A stretch of 64,000 nucleotides of DNA from Gadus chalcogrammus. Lineage: Eukaryota; Chordata; Actinopteri; Gadiformes; Gadidae. Positions 45,156 through 55,333 of this stretch are shown one piece after another. The DNA lies in contig NC_079419.1 of NCBI RefSeq assembly GCF_026213295.1, positions 24,451,818 through 24,515,817 on the forward strand. The letters are read 5' to 3'. The position numbers and the translations under genes were made by a program. The notes beneath the pieces are model-generated. The model had not been told where the DNA came from. It saw nothing but the letters and a program-made list of their open reading frames with translations, and ran no database searches. Every line of letters begins with the position of its first letter. Position 1 is the first letter of the stretch.

Positions 45156-46060
45156 ACAAACATTATGCCAACATTGCAACAGGCAAGTTTATTCAAACAT
45201 CACAATAACAAGAACACAATAAGAACAACTAATAGTAAATAATAAAAAAGATAAATGATTTAACAACACTGAACATACAGAACAGAGACAGGGAAAAAGG
45301 ACAGAGGAAGATGACTTGTCTGTTGTCACAGCATCAATGTCCAACTGTAGAGATCAAGAAAGGAAGAGGCATGAGGAGGAGTACAACAGAACACTGCTCT
45401 CTAGGAAATTGTTTACTGATGTAAACTTAGTTGATGCAGTCTTAAAATTATGATTCTAATCCAGGTTTCTATTTCAGGAGAAATAAATGGCTCATAATCG
45501 TTACTAAGAAAAAAAACTTTATCATTGGCACTAGTGAGGATTAAAAAAAAACACTCACAGTAAGTTATATACATATGTAAAACATTCGCGCATTTCTTTT
45601 TTTTTACATTACCTCACTAAAACTCTGTAACTAGTAAGCAAGAAAAAGCCTTACCTCCAACAGCTGGTATTATCGTTGCGGGAAATGCGGAAGTGCTGTA
45701 GAAACTGCCGTAAAGCAGTACCTCTGACAGTATGACAATGTGTGACGTCATCGTATTTTTTAACACCTTTTTAGAACAGATATGTGACCTTAAAAAATGC
45801 AATATTCAGCTGAGTTTATTAATTTAGCCCCACCTTTTGAACGCAACTTTCAAATTACTTGACAAAAAATTACATCGTGAGAAAAGTGGATTCTGAGGAT
45901 AAAACCCCATAGGCTCCCATTCATTCTGGACTCGCCTACGAGCGCCCCGCGTGGACAGAGATTATTACTGCAACCATTCCAGAAAACCGGAACTAACCAC
46001 CGAGTGCCCATTCTCCTCATATTAGACATTCTCTGCAAGTACGCGAATTGAAGCCGTTTC
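45156..46060. other. No gene; contains the inverse of the 42902 motif
   Basis: AT-rich. 45905-45936 is the inverse copy of 42902-42933. No splice-flanked exon recognised. Confidence 0.5.
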
Positions 46061-46063
46061 AAA

Positions 46064-46838
46064 AGTCAAAAAGTCAAAAAAGTCAAAGTCAGCTTTATTG
46101 TCAACACTTCACATGTACAAGACATGTGAGGGAATCGAGAAAACGTTTCCCCCTATCCCGCGGTGAACATATAAAAATTGCACAGGCACAAACACAAATA
46201 TACGAGACAACACTAAAAATAGACAAGATAGACAATGACATATAAAATAAAATATAGGAGTTCTCTATGAATAAAATAAGTATAAATAATTGTGCAAAGA
46301 GGCAGTCAATACTGGCAGCAAAAAGTCATGTAGTAGTGCATTTTTTAAATAGATAAATAAATAATAGCAGCAATTTCATTTAAACTAGTAATAGTAATAG
46401 TGCAAAGACAGTTAGTCCACAGTGTAGCAAGGCAGAAAGCAGGGTGGGGGGGGGGTATTTCAGCTTACTGACAGCCCTGTTGATGTGGCTGAGGGGAGAG
46501 AGGGGAGAGAATTTAGTTTCCTGACAGCCTGGTGGATGAAGCTGTTTTTGAGTCTGGTGGGGCATGCAGGCTCCGATACCTTCTTCCAGAGGGCAGGAGC
46601 GTGAACAGACTGTGAGCGGGATGGCTGGCCTCGCTCACAATCCTGGTCGCTTTGCGGGTGAGGCGAGTGCTGTATGTGTGTTGCATGGAGGGGAGTGGGG
46701 CACCGATGATCTTTGCAGCTGTGTTAACCACGCGCTGCAGGGCTTTCCTGCTGTATTCAGCGCAGCTCCCGCCCCACACGGTGATGCAGCTGAACAGGAT
46801 GCTCTCAATGGTGCCTCGGTAGAATGTGCACATGATTG
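46064..46838 (-). pseudogene. LINE 3' end (RT C-terminus and tail)
   Basis: Minus strand. Coding part at about 46838-46513 reads CTFYRGTIESILFSCITVWG, KALQRVVNTAAKIIGAPLPS and SLFTLLPSGRRYRS, a C-terminal pattern of fish non-LTR retrotransposons. The untranslated tail ends at about 46064 in short TTGACT-type repeats. 5'-truncated, joined to DIRS sequence at about 46838. Confidence 0.75.
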
Positions 46839-46839
46839 A

Positions 46840-47133
46840 TTGGGGGGCTCGTGCTTGTGCGTGCTCGCGTACTTGTGCGTGTAGGACCAGAGGCAATGGT
46901 GGGTACGCATAGAGAGGCCTGTCCGGCCAATCGTGCGCCAGTGCGTCCTGCCAGTGCGGGCTGGACGCTTCTGCCCAGGAGAACCAGAGGGGGCAATGCG
47001 CCGACTCCTCCGATGCAAAGAGGTCCACCTCTGCCCTGCCGAAGAGGCCCCACATTGACTCCACCACCTCGGGGTGAAGCCGCCATTCCCCCGGTGGAGG
47101 CTTCCGTCGAGAGAGGAAGTCTGCCGCCCGATT
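46840..47133 (-). pseudogene. DIRS Pol sequence downstream of RNase H
   Basis: After the stop at 47134 the reading continues: VESMWGLFGRAEVDLFASEE, then CPLWFSW and LYAYPPLPLV, typical of the region after RNase H in DIRS Pol. It fuses in frame by chance with the LINE ORF, giving a chimeric open frame 47067-46513. Confidence 0.65.
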
Positions 47134-48315
47134 CTAGGTCCCCGGCAAATAGACTGCCCGTAGGCTGGCCAGACGGGGAGAAGCCCAAGTCAATAGGCTC
47201 TGGGATACCCGGAGAAGCCGATCCGACCTGGTGCCCCCCTGGTGGTTCACCTGGGAAACCGTGGCCATGTTGTCCGACCGGACCAGGACATGCCGGCCTG
47301 TCAAATGGGGCAGAAAGCAGGCCAGTGCCAGCTGCACAGCCCGGAGTTCCAGCACATTGATGTGTTGTGCAACGTCCCGGCCAAACCACCGTCCCTGCGC
47401 AGTCCTGCCCTGCCACACTGCGCCCCATCCCGAGAGGCAGGCGTCGGTTGTCACCAACTCCCTGTGTGCCGGAATTGCGCCCATGGCCACGCCTGCCTCC
47501 AGATACGCCCTCTGTCTCCATGGAGCCAGAGAGACGTAACACTGCAAGGTCACCTTGACCCTCCTCTGCCTGTGCCACTTGGCATCTGGGTGCAGGCTGT
47601 TCAACCACATTTGGAGTGGGCGCAGGGACAGTAAGCCCAGAGGCACCACAGCTGAAGCAGCTGCCAGCTTGCCCAAAAGCTGAAGAAACTGAATAAAAAG
47701 CAGCCTCCTGCCGGCTCCGAAGAGGGGAAGGAGGCGGAGGATGTCGTTCACGCGTCGAGGTGAAAGGTAGGCCTTCATGGCGACTGAGTCCAGGACCAAC
47801 CCCAGATAGGTAACCCGTTGGGAAGGGTCCAGGCAACTCTTCGATCTGTTCACCGTCAAGCCCAGCCGGGCGACGGGCGACAGCAGGCGGGCCGTGTCCT
47901 GGGCCACCTGGGACCTGGAGGACGCACAGACCAGCCAGTCGTCCAGATACGGCAGGACCTTCATGCCTTGCGTCTGCAGGGGTGCGAGGGCTGCCGCCAC
48001 AACCCTGGTGAAAACCCTCGGGGAGAGGGAAAGCCCGAAGGGAAGTACCCTGAACTGGTAATGCCGGCCCCGATGGGCAAACCTCAGAAACCGCCTGTGG
48101 TGTGGCGCAACCGGCACATGAAAATAGGCGTCCTTCAGGTCTATGGTCGTTAACCACTCCCCCCTGGCAACTACCCTCAGGGTGTCCGCCGAGGTGAGCA
48201 TGTGGAATGGTAAAACTTTTAAAAACGTGTTCAGGCCCCTTAGGTCTAGAATGGGCCGGAATCCGCCGTCTTTCTTGGGTACCAGAAAGTACGCAGAGTA
48301 GAACCCCCCGGGTTG
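47134..48315 (-). pseudogene. DIRS reverse transcriptase and RNase H
   Basis: The open frame 48201-47134 (355 codons from its first Met) holds TTIDLKDAYFHVPV at about 18-31 and the catalytic YLDD at 85-88, then RNase H motifs VTTDACLSGWGAV, LELRAVQLAL and VLVRSDNMATVSQVNHQGG. Coding upstream of the Met extends to about 48300 (KKDGGFRPILDLRGLN). A stop at 47134 cuts the frame where DIRS Pol should continue (LPGT-stop). The longer 546-codon frame 48445-46805 on the same strand is a shadow. The enzyme copies the element RNA into DNA. Confidence 0.85.
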
Positions 48316-50068
48316 TTACTGAGGGTCCACTGACTCGATCGCACCCTTGGCCAGGAGGGTGGATAGCTCCTGGGCCAGAGCTGCGGCCTTCGTCGGGTCG
48401 CAGACGACTGTCATCTTGACTCGGCCGAAGGCTTGGGGCCGGCATCGGAACTGTAATACGTACCCCCGGGTTAAGGTGGAAACCACCCAGGGGTCTATAG
48501 TACAGGCAGCCCAGTAACTGATCTGCTGCTGGGAAAAACGTCCGACGACCGGCCCCGTGGTCCTAGTGCCTGGCCCCCCGGCCTCTGTCGGCTCTGGAGG
48601 GGTACCGGTGAGGCTCCGCGGCCCGAGGCTGCCCAGGCGATGGGCGGGCGGGGGCGCGAAAGTTATCAGCGGGCTGCTGGGCGGGCCGCCGAGACCTACG
48701 TAGGCCCTCATCTCTCGCTGGGTAAGAGCGTGGCTGGGAGCGGCCCCGGGGGGCAGCCGGGGGGGCTCTAGGCCTGCCAGGAGCGGACACACTCTTGTGA
48801 AGACAGCTGCAGGTTGGTTTGCCTAGCTTGGGCAGCTCGCTCCATCGTCTCCAGGGCAGCTGACCCAAACAGCTCCCCCGGTACCACTGGCACGGCTCTG
48901 AGGGCCTTCCTGCATGCCTCCGTCAGGGGCGACTGAGCCAACCAAACCTGGCGGCGAGTCTGGACCAGGGTGGACATAACATGCCCCAATTCACTGGATA
49001 TGAGGGCAAAGGCCTGTAGGGACGTATCGCTCAGGTCTTGCGTAGATGGCTCAACTGCAGCTTGTTGCAGCGAAGTCGAGAGCGCCAGCATTAGGTGGGT
49101 GAGGGAGTTGCCAATCCGCCCCATACACGCTGCTGCGTCGTAGGCCTTCGAGAGCAGGTCGTCTGTGACCCAGCACTGGGGCCGAGGACACCTCGCATCC
49201 GGCCGCAAAGCCTGATCGGTGGTTAAAATGAGGGAGGCAATGGCGGGCTCAATGGGTGGCATGCGACCCAGCCCATACTGCGCTGGATCCCGCATGGCAG
49301 CCAAGGCCCGAGCACTGGAAGAAGGACGGGGGAGAGCCTTGGCATCCTTCCAGCAGACGTGTAGCTTCCTTTAAGTACTCCTCCGAAGGAGGGACAGTGA
49401 AAGGGGCTGTGGCAGGGCTGCGCCTGAAAAAGGCGCTAGGCTGAGCCACGTCTGCCTGAGGAACATCGAGCCCCAGGCGAGCCAGGGCCGTACGGATGAC
49501 GGTCCCCATGGGGTTACCCTCTGTGCTGTGCCCAGAGCTCTGAGCAGAGGAGAGGGAGGCCTCCCGAAAAAATGTTCGAGGCTTCCTCCCCCGTGACACC
49601 CTCACTGAAGAGGTTAGCTGATGCCGCCAGCGACAGGACATCGTCCGTGCTCGGCACATCCCCCAAGGAAGGTTCAGGCTGGATGCCAGCCACCGCGCCA
49701 CCCGCCCCAAGTTGCAGGGTCAGGAGGAGTTCCTGTATCCTCACCATGTCGGACGACAAGCGATCCACCTTGGATGCTAGCTCGTCCCTAGCCCTTTTCC
49801 TGGGAGGGGGCACTGCTCTACCCCGACGCCAGGAACGGTCGGGCTGAGCTGGAGGAAGTGGCGCCATTGATGGAAGGTCGACGGCTGTCGGATGTTCCAC
49901 CGCTGCGAGCCTAGCCAGCCTGAGTGCCAAGGGCATGGAGCCGCAGTTCATACAGGCCCTCTCGGTAAGGCCCTCCCTCAAATGCTCGAAGCCGAGGCAA
50001 GAGGGGCAGCGATCATGGCCATCGTCAGGCTCAAGGAGGGCCACACAGGCGCCACACATATGAGCCAT
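48316..50068 (-). pseudogene. DIRS Gag-like ORF, several frameshifts
   Basis: Starts ATG at 50068: MAHMCGACVALLEPDDGHDR with a Cys/His cluster (CGAC, CPSC, CMNC) that may bind zinc. A coiled-coil-like stretch follows (KVDRLSSDMVRIQELLLTL). It continues in other frames as 49710-49249, 49304-48768 and 48792-48316, each with DIRS Gag-like sequence, so at least three frameshifts separate the pieces. The last piece ends with a stop (VDPQ) just before the RT region. Confidence 0.75.
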
Positions 50069-50136
50069 CAGCAGAACACTGGGAGAGGGAGCACTGTCAT
50101 CACCAGTAAGCTACTAACTCAAGAAAACACAAGACA

Positions 50137-50680
50137 GTGTTACCGGGAGAGGACGCGAGAGCGCAGTCTTCACCAGCAAGTGACTGAAAATAATTACACT
50201 CTCAAATATACAGCAGTGTTACCGGGAGAGGACGCGAGAGCGCTGCCTTCACCGGTAAGTGACTGAAAAGAAATACACAAGTGTTACAGGGAGAGGGCGC
50301 GAGAGCGCTGCCTTCACCGGTAAGTAACTGAAAAGAAATACACAAGTGTTACAGGGAGAGGACGCGAGAGCGCTGCCTTCACCGGTAAGTGACTAAAAAG
50401 AAATACACAAGTGTTACAGGGAGAGGACGCGAGAACGCTGCCTTCAGCGGTAAGTGACAGACCGAGTGTTACCAAACAAATGTGGTAACCCAGAACACAG
50501 CCGAGCTGCTTCTAACAGGGAAGCTATCAAGTAGCAGCTACAAGCGCTGGAAGGGAGCGGACACGCTGGCTCACCCACAAGGTAGGTTAGCGCTGTACAG
50601 TGTAGCGAGTAGTGAGAATAATCACGGCAGTGTTGCCGGGAGAGGACGCGAGAGTGCTGCCTTCACCGGTAAGTGACTGA
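50137..50680. repeat. 65-bp tandem repeats in the DIRS leader
   Basis: GTGTTACMGGGAGAGGACGC starts at 50216, 50281, 50346 and 50411 (exact 65-bp spacing), with diverged members at 50137 and 50629. Each unit ends CACCGGTAAGTGACT, i.e. it contains a plus-strand splice-donor-like GTAAGT. Confidence 0.9.
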
Positions 50681-51065
50681 ACAAAATATATGTATTCTTT
50701 TTTTTTTAACAAAAGTGTTACTAAACAAAACTTGGAAGCTTCTAATCAAGGAAGCCTTTCCGCGCTGTACAGACAAACAGCCCCTGGAGGACGAGTTCAC
50801 CCGTGCTCCGACCCTTGGTCACGATGCTGCACACAGTCTGGAGCGCGATCCTTTCCAAAAAGCGAATACGCTATCCACAAGTGGTACTACTATGTGCGTC
50901 CTTTGCGAGAAGATTAAAGGACAGATCCTCTGTCGACACCGGGCTATATAGCTCATCCGGTGTCACGAGGTGACCTTGTTGGTATAGGTACTCGAACTGC
51001 GCATGCGCGAGACGGATAAATCCAGTGCCTAATGCACCGCCTCTGGCGGTCAGTAAGGATGAAAT

Positions 51066-51365
51066 AGAACACCTTTCACCTGTAGGATATTACAATATTA
51101 TTTATTTTATTTTTAAGGAAGCGTTAGTTACTTAGTGGAAGTATATACAATACAGGTCCTGTTAGACAGGAACAGCGGGGCTAGTATGACATAATAGTAT
51201 TGCTAGATTGTTGTTGACACAAGGCTTTTTAGAATATGTTTGACACAATAACTGAATGGAATTTTGGACACCTTTTTATTGTTTTTAGTGTGGTTAATCT
51301 TAAATACTGATTGAAAATGTTGACAATAATTTATATATCTGGGTGCATTTCTCACTATTTTAAGG
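51066..51365. other. No gene seen
   Basis: AT-rich, possibly intron of a THAP gene; ends in the acceptor-like TTTTAAG at 51364. Confidence 0.4.
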
Positions 51366-51509
51366 TTTCCCAAAGCCAGAGCGATGAGGATAAAGTGGGA
51401 AATTGCCCTAAGAAGGGACGGTTTTGCTGCCTCTGACAGGACACTGCTCTGCAGTGACCATTTCAGGAGTGAGGACTTTGACAGGATGTGGGGGCATTTA
51501 CCCTTTTTA
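51366..51509 (+). CDS. THAP-domain C-terminal exon (candidate)
   Basis: After an acceptor-like ACTATTTTAAG, the plus strand reads RFPKARAMRIKWEIALRRDG and then LLCSDHFRSEDFD. FPK, the invariant Trp and C-x2-H-F are the second half of a THAP zinc finger. The AVPxxF box that should follow is replaced by sequence leading into a 53-bp tandem repeat, so the exon is either cut short or ends by splicing here. Host gene or transposase origin cannot be told. Confidence 0.55.
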
Positions 51510-51511
51510 CA

Positions 51512-51690
51512 GCATCATGCCTTCAGTGTGCATATTTTATGTAGTTCTCTGCAAACCTATGGTAGCATCATGCCTTCAGTGTGCATATTGTAAATAGTTC
51601 TCTGCAAACCTATGGTGGCATCATGCCTTCAGTGTGCATATTGTATATTGTTCTCTGCAAACCTATGGTGGCATCATGCCTTCAGTGTGT
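51512..51690. repeat. 53-bp tandem repeat, 3.4 copies
   Basis: GCATCATGCCTTCAGTGTG starts at 51512, 51565, 51618 and 51671, exactly 53 bp apart. Confidence 0.92.
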
Positions 51691-52660
51691 CTTGAACAGC
51701 CACAAAGGTTGCACATATTATATTCATATTTTATCGTATTTGTCTAAATGCATACTTTACTGTAGATAGATTTGAGTGAAGTTACCAACACAATAAATTG
51801 CTGAGTTTTACTAGCCCATATATTGATTTAACATATAACATGAATACCTTGTGCATGTGTGTATTTATTGGACCTATCTGTTCTGTTTAATGTTCATTTC
51901 ATATGAAAACACATGGTTATAAATAATTACATAAATACATCTCTGTACAGGGTGGGGATTTCAACATGCAGCATTTCTTGATGTATGTATGTAAAGGGAA
52001 ATCTTGTACCTATTTTAGACCGTTATTCTATTTTTCTTAGAACCTAACAATTATTCATAAGTATGTAGTGTCATACCTACATCTCTGACGTTTATAACAA
52101 ACCAAACCGTTTGAAAATCGGTTGAAAATTGAGCAAATTATGGTTATTTAAAAAGTACATGAATCACTACCAACACAATGTTATTGGTGAGCAGCTTACT
52201 GTGGTAAGATGGCCGCCAGTGGTGACGTTCGTCTCCATTGGCCAGCACCGCGGACGAGGCATCTAGTTTATATATATGTATGGAACCATATATGTAGCAA
52301 AATTCAAATTGCAATGCAATTTGCAATTCAATAAGTCATTACATCATGCAATTGACAATTCATTATGCAATTTTATAATGTAATGTGTAAATACGTTATT
52401 CAAAGTGTATTTTAATATGCAAAGTGCCAATGCAATCCTCAATTAAATTTGCAAAAGTTATAACAATAAAAATAGAATAACATTTTGTCAAATTCTTTGA
52501 GTTCTTTTATCCAAATTGAAAAGCTATAACGTCCCCCTGATTGCAATCCACTTCGCCACGCTCCTTGTGTTGCGATATTCAAATGACATTTCTATCCGCA
52601 AAACGTTTTGCAAAACGGAATCCAAAACGTTTTCCAAAAAGTCAATATGCAAAGTGGCAA
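51691..52660. other. No gene; AT-rich, with TTGCAATTC-type repeats
   Basis: AATAAA near 51792 could be a poly(A) site for an upstream transcript. 52300-52420 is rich in TTGCAATTCA variants. 52205-52240 (AAGATGGCCGCCAGT, CATTGGCC) resembles a start-site region but no ORF follows. Confidence 0.4.
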
Positions 52661-52666
52661 ACGTAT

Positions 52667-52710
52667 CAGCCAATCAGCGTCTGGGCGGGAACTACGTCAC
52701 TTCCTCTTCA
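52667..52710 (+). promoter_or_regulatory. Promoter motifs of the G2E3-like gene
   Basis: CCAAT (52670-52674), E2F-like GGCGGGAA (52684-52691), CRE-half ACGTCAC (52694-52700) and an ETS-like TTCCTCTTC follow within 45 bp, ending about 90 bp before the start codon. CCAAT plus E2F-type sites are common in cell-cycle-regulated promoters. Confidence 0.5.
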
Positions 52711-52798
52711 GACCAGCTGATCATCCACGCACGTGGCACGTTATTTTTTATGCCTAGCATTGTGCCCGATTACTGTAACTGCGTGGTAATAACTGAAA

Positions 52799-52925
52799 AT
52801 GGCGGAAAGGACGGTCGTGCAGCTGCTGCGGGAGGCCGCTACAGCTCTAGATGAGCAGCGGAGTGTAGGGTCAGCGACCAACATGCCTGCACCGGATCGC
52901 ACCAGAGAAGGGCGCGCAAACCGGG
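52799..52925 (+). CDS. G2E3-like gene, exon 1
   Basis: ATG at 52799 in context AAAATGG gives MAERTVVQLLREAATALDEQ, continuing to REGRANRG before donor GGG|GTATGT at 52926. An N-terminal helix of this type opens many fish G2E3-like proteins. 127 nt, phase 1 at its end, matching exon 2. Confidence 0.65.
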
Positions 52926-53230
52926 GTATGTAGGCCCCTACTGTTCAATGTTTAGCCGTAACTCTGCGTTCACACCTATATATATTAATATGATACACGT
53001 GGAAAAAAACAAAACATCAATAATCAATTAAACTAAATAAATAACTTCAACAAGAAAAGTTTAGCAAAGTATTGTTAAAACTAAACTGTGGGCTCCCCCC
53101 CCCCCCCCCTCCAATGTCACCCCTGTAGGTATTACAACTAGTATGGAGGAATGTCTGCATTATCTCAGCATGTATAAAAAGTGTAAAAGCCCTCCGAAAA
53201 TATTCATGGCCATTGGTTGTTTTATTGCAG

Positions 53231-53430
53231 GAGAGGTTGTACGGATGTTTAGGCCATACCAGGCCCCCCACCAGCGCCGTCCACAACCACCACGTCGCAC
53301 ACCGAAAACCAAAACATTTACACACAGGTTTTTCTGTCTCACTGGAAGGGGCCAGGAGGAAGTCCCTAATCCTGCGGAGCGATTTCAGTTGGAGAGGGCA
53401 GGACTGAGGGAAAAAAAATTACATTACCAG
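53231..53430 (+). CDS. G2E3-like gene, exon 2 (with A-run frameshift)
   Basis: After TTATTGCAG| the frame reads EVVRMFRPYQAP, a Pro/Arg-rich stretch (RRPQPPRRTP), then KTKTFTHRFFCLTGRG and ERFQLERAGLREKK, and ends CCAG|GTAAAA. The KTFTHRFFCL...ERxxLxxAGLGEKK block is the N-terminal signature of fish G2/M-phase-specific E3 ubiquitin ligase-like proteins. The run of eight A at 53411-53418 leaves exon 2 one base out of phase with exon 3. With one more A the codons would continue in phase into exon 3, so this is a frameshift mutation or a base-count error in the run. Confidence 0.75.
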
Positions 53431-53525
53431 GTAAAAGTACAAAGCATTATGTCCAAACTGTTGAATTTGGGGGAACGTATTGTTGTTTTAATTGTCTTGA
53501 GCTATTGAGTTAAGCCAGAGGACAG

Positions 53526-54003
53526 CTGTCACGCCAAATTTGTACCGGGTGCCAAGTTTGTACCGGGTGCCAAGTTTGTACCGGGCACGTCATGAGTTGT
53601 CCGTTGCCAGACAACGGACAACTGATTACGTAAGGGTTGTCCGTTGCCGGGCAGGTTTCAAAAAACATTTGCGCTCATGTTGCCAAAGACGAAATAACAT
53701 AATACATAAAACGGATAGCTAGATAACACTTGTTTTTACTTTATATTTGTATTGTATTTAATTGTTTAATCAAATTTAGCAAGTAAACTGAGTGTTTAAA
53801 GCAGGTCAAGGACGAAATAGCACAATACAAATAACGGACAAGTGCGAATGAACGAGCTTGAAGGTTCGCGAATGTTCGTGAACCTTTCACGTCATTCGCA
53901 ACGGACGACGCGATCATCTATTGCCAGGCAGGTTTGGAATGGATTACGTATGGATGACGTGCCCGGTACAAATTTGGCACCCGGAACAAATTTGGCGTGA
54001 CAG
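53526..54003. mobile_element. MITE in intron 2 with repeat-built termini (478 bp)
   Basis: Ends CTGTCACGCCAAATTTGTAC and CCGGAACAAATTTGGCGTGACAG-type inverse. The left terminus has three tandem copies of a CAA(A/G)TTTGTACCGGGYG block and the right terminus two. Non-coding. A target duplication could not be fixed, so the superfamily is open. Confidence 0.75.
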
Positions 54004-54128
54004 AGCCAATACTTTCGTCCATGACAGTGTATGGGTGGTTGGGTGGGTAGGCAGGTAGGTTGTACATTTGTAAATCCAGACAATTAACAATTGTTTGTGT
54101 CACTTGATTTCTTGATTTCCTTTTACAG

Positions 54129-54361
54129 ATAAATTCTGCACTGCTACAGAATTCACTGCAATTCTGCTACTTAACTATCCGGCCCTGAGGGACTGTGGGG
54201 GATACCAGCTCCTGAGGTCCAGGGGAACTACAAGGTCAAAATGCCTCATCCCCATCGACTGTCCCAGGGAAGGGTACACGCCACACTACTTATGTAGTAC
54301 GGCAAATATCGGGCAGGCAATTCTGTATGCCAGGCCCCTTCAAAGGGATATTGATCTTGAG
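54129..54361 (+). CDS. G2E3-like gene, exon 3
   Basis: After CTTTTACAG| the frame DKFCTATEFTAILLLNYPAL continues GGYQLLRSRG, IPIDCPREGYTPHYL and ILYARPLQRDIDLE before GAG|GTAACA. The LL..YP.LRDCGGY.LLR pattern is the conserved second block of the family. 233 nt, phase 0 at its end. Confidence 0.75.
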
Positions 54362-54772
54362 GTAACAATATTTTGTTTATGAAGACTGTAATTACTTTGC
54401 ATGATTGTCTATATCTACCATTCTATCCATCATGTGCTGTATGTCAAATTGAGCATTCTGCATTAGTTCTGGCAGGCTATGTAGTTAATGTAGCCATGGA
54501 CTCTCCCTTCCTTTTCCTTTGCCCTACTGCTATTCTCTAATCAAGTGGTTAATCTTGCACCTGATCTCTGTATTTGTTGTAAATTCCTGTTGTAGAGTAG
54601 TATGTAATTCCCTTTTACACTCAGGCAGCAGAATTTGAATTATCTAGAAGTCGCTTTGTAAATTAAATTGTAGCCCACCATATCAGCTGTTAGTATGATA
54701 AAGCCAGCCCACATCAGCTGATCCACACCAGCTGACAGAACTCTTTCTCTTCACTTCATTTTGTCTTTCCAG

Positions 54773-54888
54773 ACCATCTCCCAGACAGAGAAGCCCGGGC
54801 CACACACACAGTGTGAGGTGGAGTGTATGTTCTGTGGTCAAGCGATTGACATGGCCAGCATCCAAGACCACATTGATGTCTGTGAAAT
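54773..54888 (+). CDS. G2E3-like gene, exon 4 (C-x2-C...H-x4-C finger)
   Basis: After TCTTTCCAG| the frame reads TISQTEKPGPHTQCEVECMF with the motif CMFCGQAIDMASIQDHIDVC, a UBZ-like C2HC zinc finger typical of the family and likely to bind ubiquitin. Donor GAAAT|GTAGGT; phase 2 at its end. Confidence 0.75.
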
Positions 54889-55072
54889 GTAGGTAGTCAT
54901 CCAAACAATTAGACAATTTTACTACACAACAGACTACACAACAGACACAATGCCTTATGGACTTCCTTTTCCAGTCATGTGCAATACAGTGAACAGAGAT
55001 AGCACCATTGTACAACCTGTGAAATGTTTTATTTGCCTTTGTCTTATTCTTGCCCTCTGTCTGTGTTTACAG

Positions 55073-55333
55073 TTCACATCAACAATCAACCTCTGCTGCC
55101 CAGACCTCAGCTGCCCAGTCCTCTGATGCCCAGTCCTCTGCCTCGACCTCAGCTGCCCAGTCCTCTGCCCAGTCCTCTGCCTCGACCTCAGCTGCCCAGT
55201 CCTCTGCCTCGACCTCAGCTGCCCAGTCCTCTGCCTCGACCTCAGCTGCCCAGTCCTCTGCCTCGACCTCAGCTGCCCAGACCTCAGCTGCCTCAACCTC
55301 GTCCACTGGCAGTGTCAGAGATTTGCAATGAAG
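55073..55333 (+). CDS. G2E3-like gene, exon 5 (repetitive linker)
   Basis: After GTGTTTACAG| the frame in phase with exon 4 gives an Ser/Thr/Ala/Gln-rich linker built on a 27-bp repeat (AAQSSASTS units). It runs to a TGA at 55329 two bases before a donor-like GAAG|GTGCTT (55334). The next frame (LPSPLPRPQ units) and the minus-strand frame (EVEAEDWAA units) are also open. The exon must end earlier than the TGA, or the frame has shifted here. Confidence 0.55.

Larger units (their letters stand above)
46839..51065 (-). mobile_element. DIRS-type retrotransposon, degraded, 3' part lost
   Basis: Minus-strand order from 51065 downwards: a left terminal region with TATATAG near 50945, a leader of 65-bp repeats, a Gag-like ORF in several frames, then RT and RNase H. 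The tyrosine recombinase and methyltransferase that DIRS elements carry further 3' are absent because the element is cut at about 46838, where a LINE tail begins. The left boundary near 51065 is estimated. Confidence 0.8.

Noticed and set aside
46805..48445. 546-codon open frame on the minus strand
   Set aside because: It overlaps the DIRS RT in another frame, is rich in Gly/Pro/Arg as expected for a GC-rich shadow, and has no RT motifs.
50137..50465. Regular 65-bp repeats resembling a CRISPR array
   Set aside because: Whole units are repeated with no unique spacers, the surroundings are a eukaryotic DIRS element, and no cas-like gene is near.
53540..54103. Short Tyr/Arg/Val-rich frames around the intron 2 MITE
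   Set aside because: They are translations of the tandem blocks in the MITE ends.
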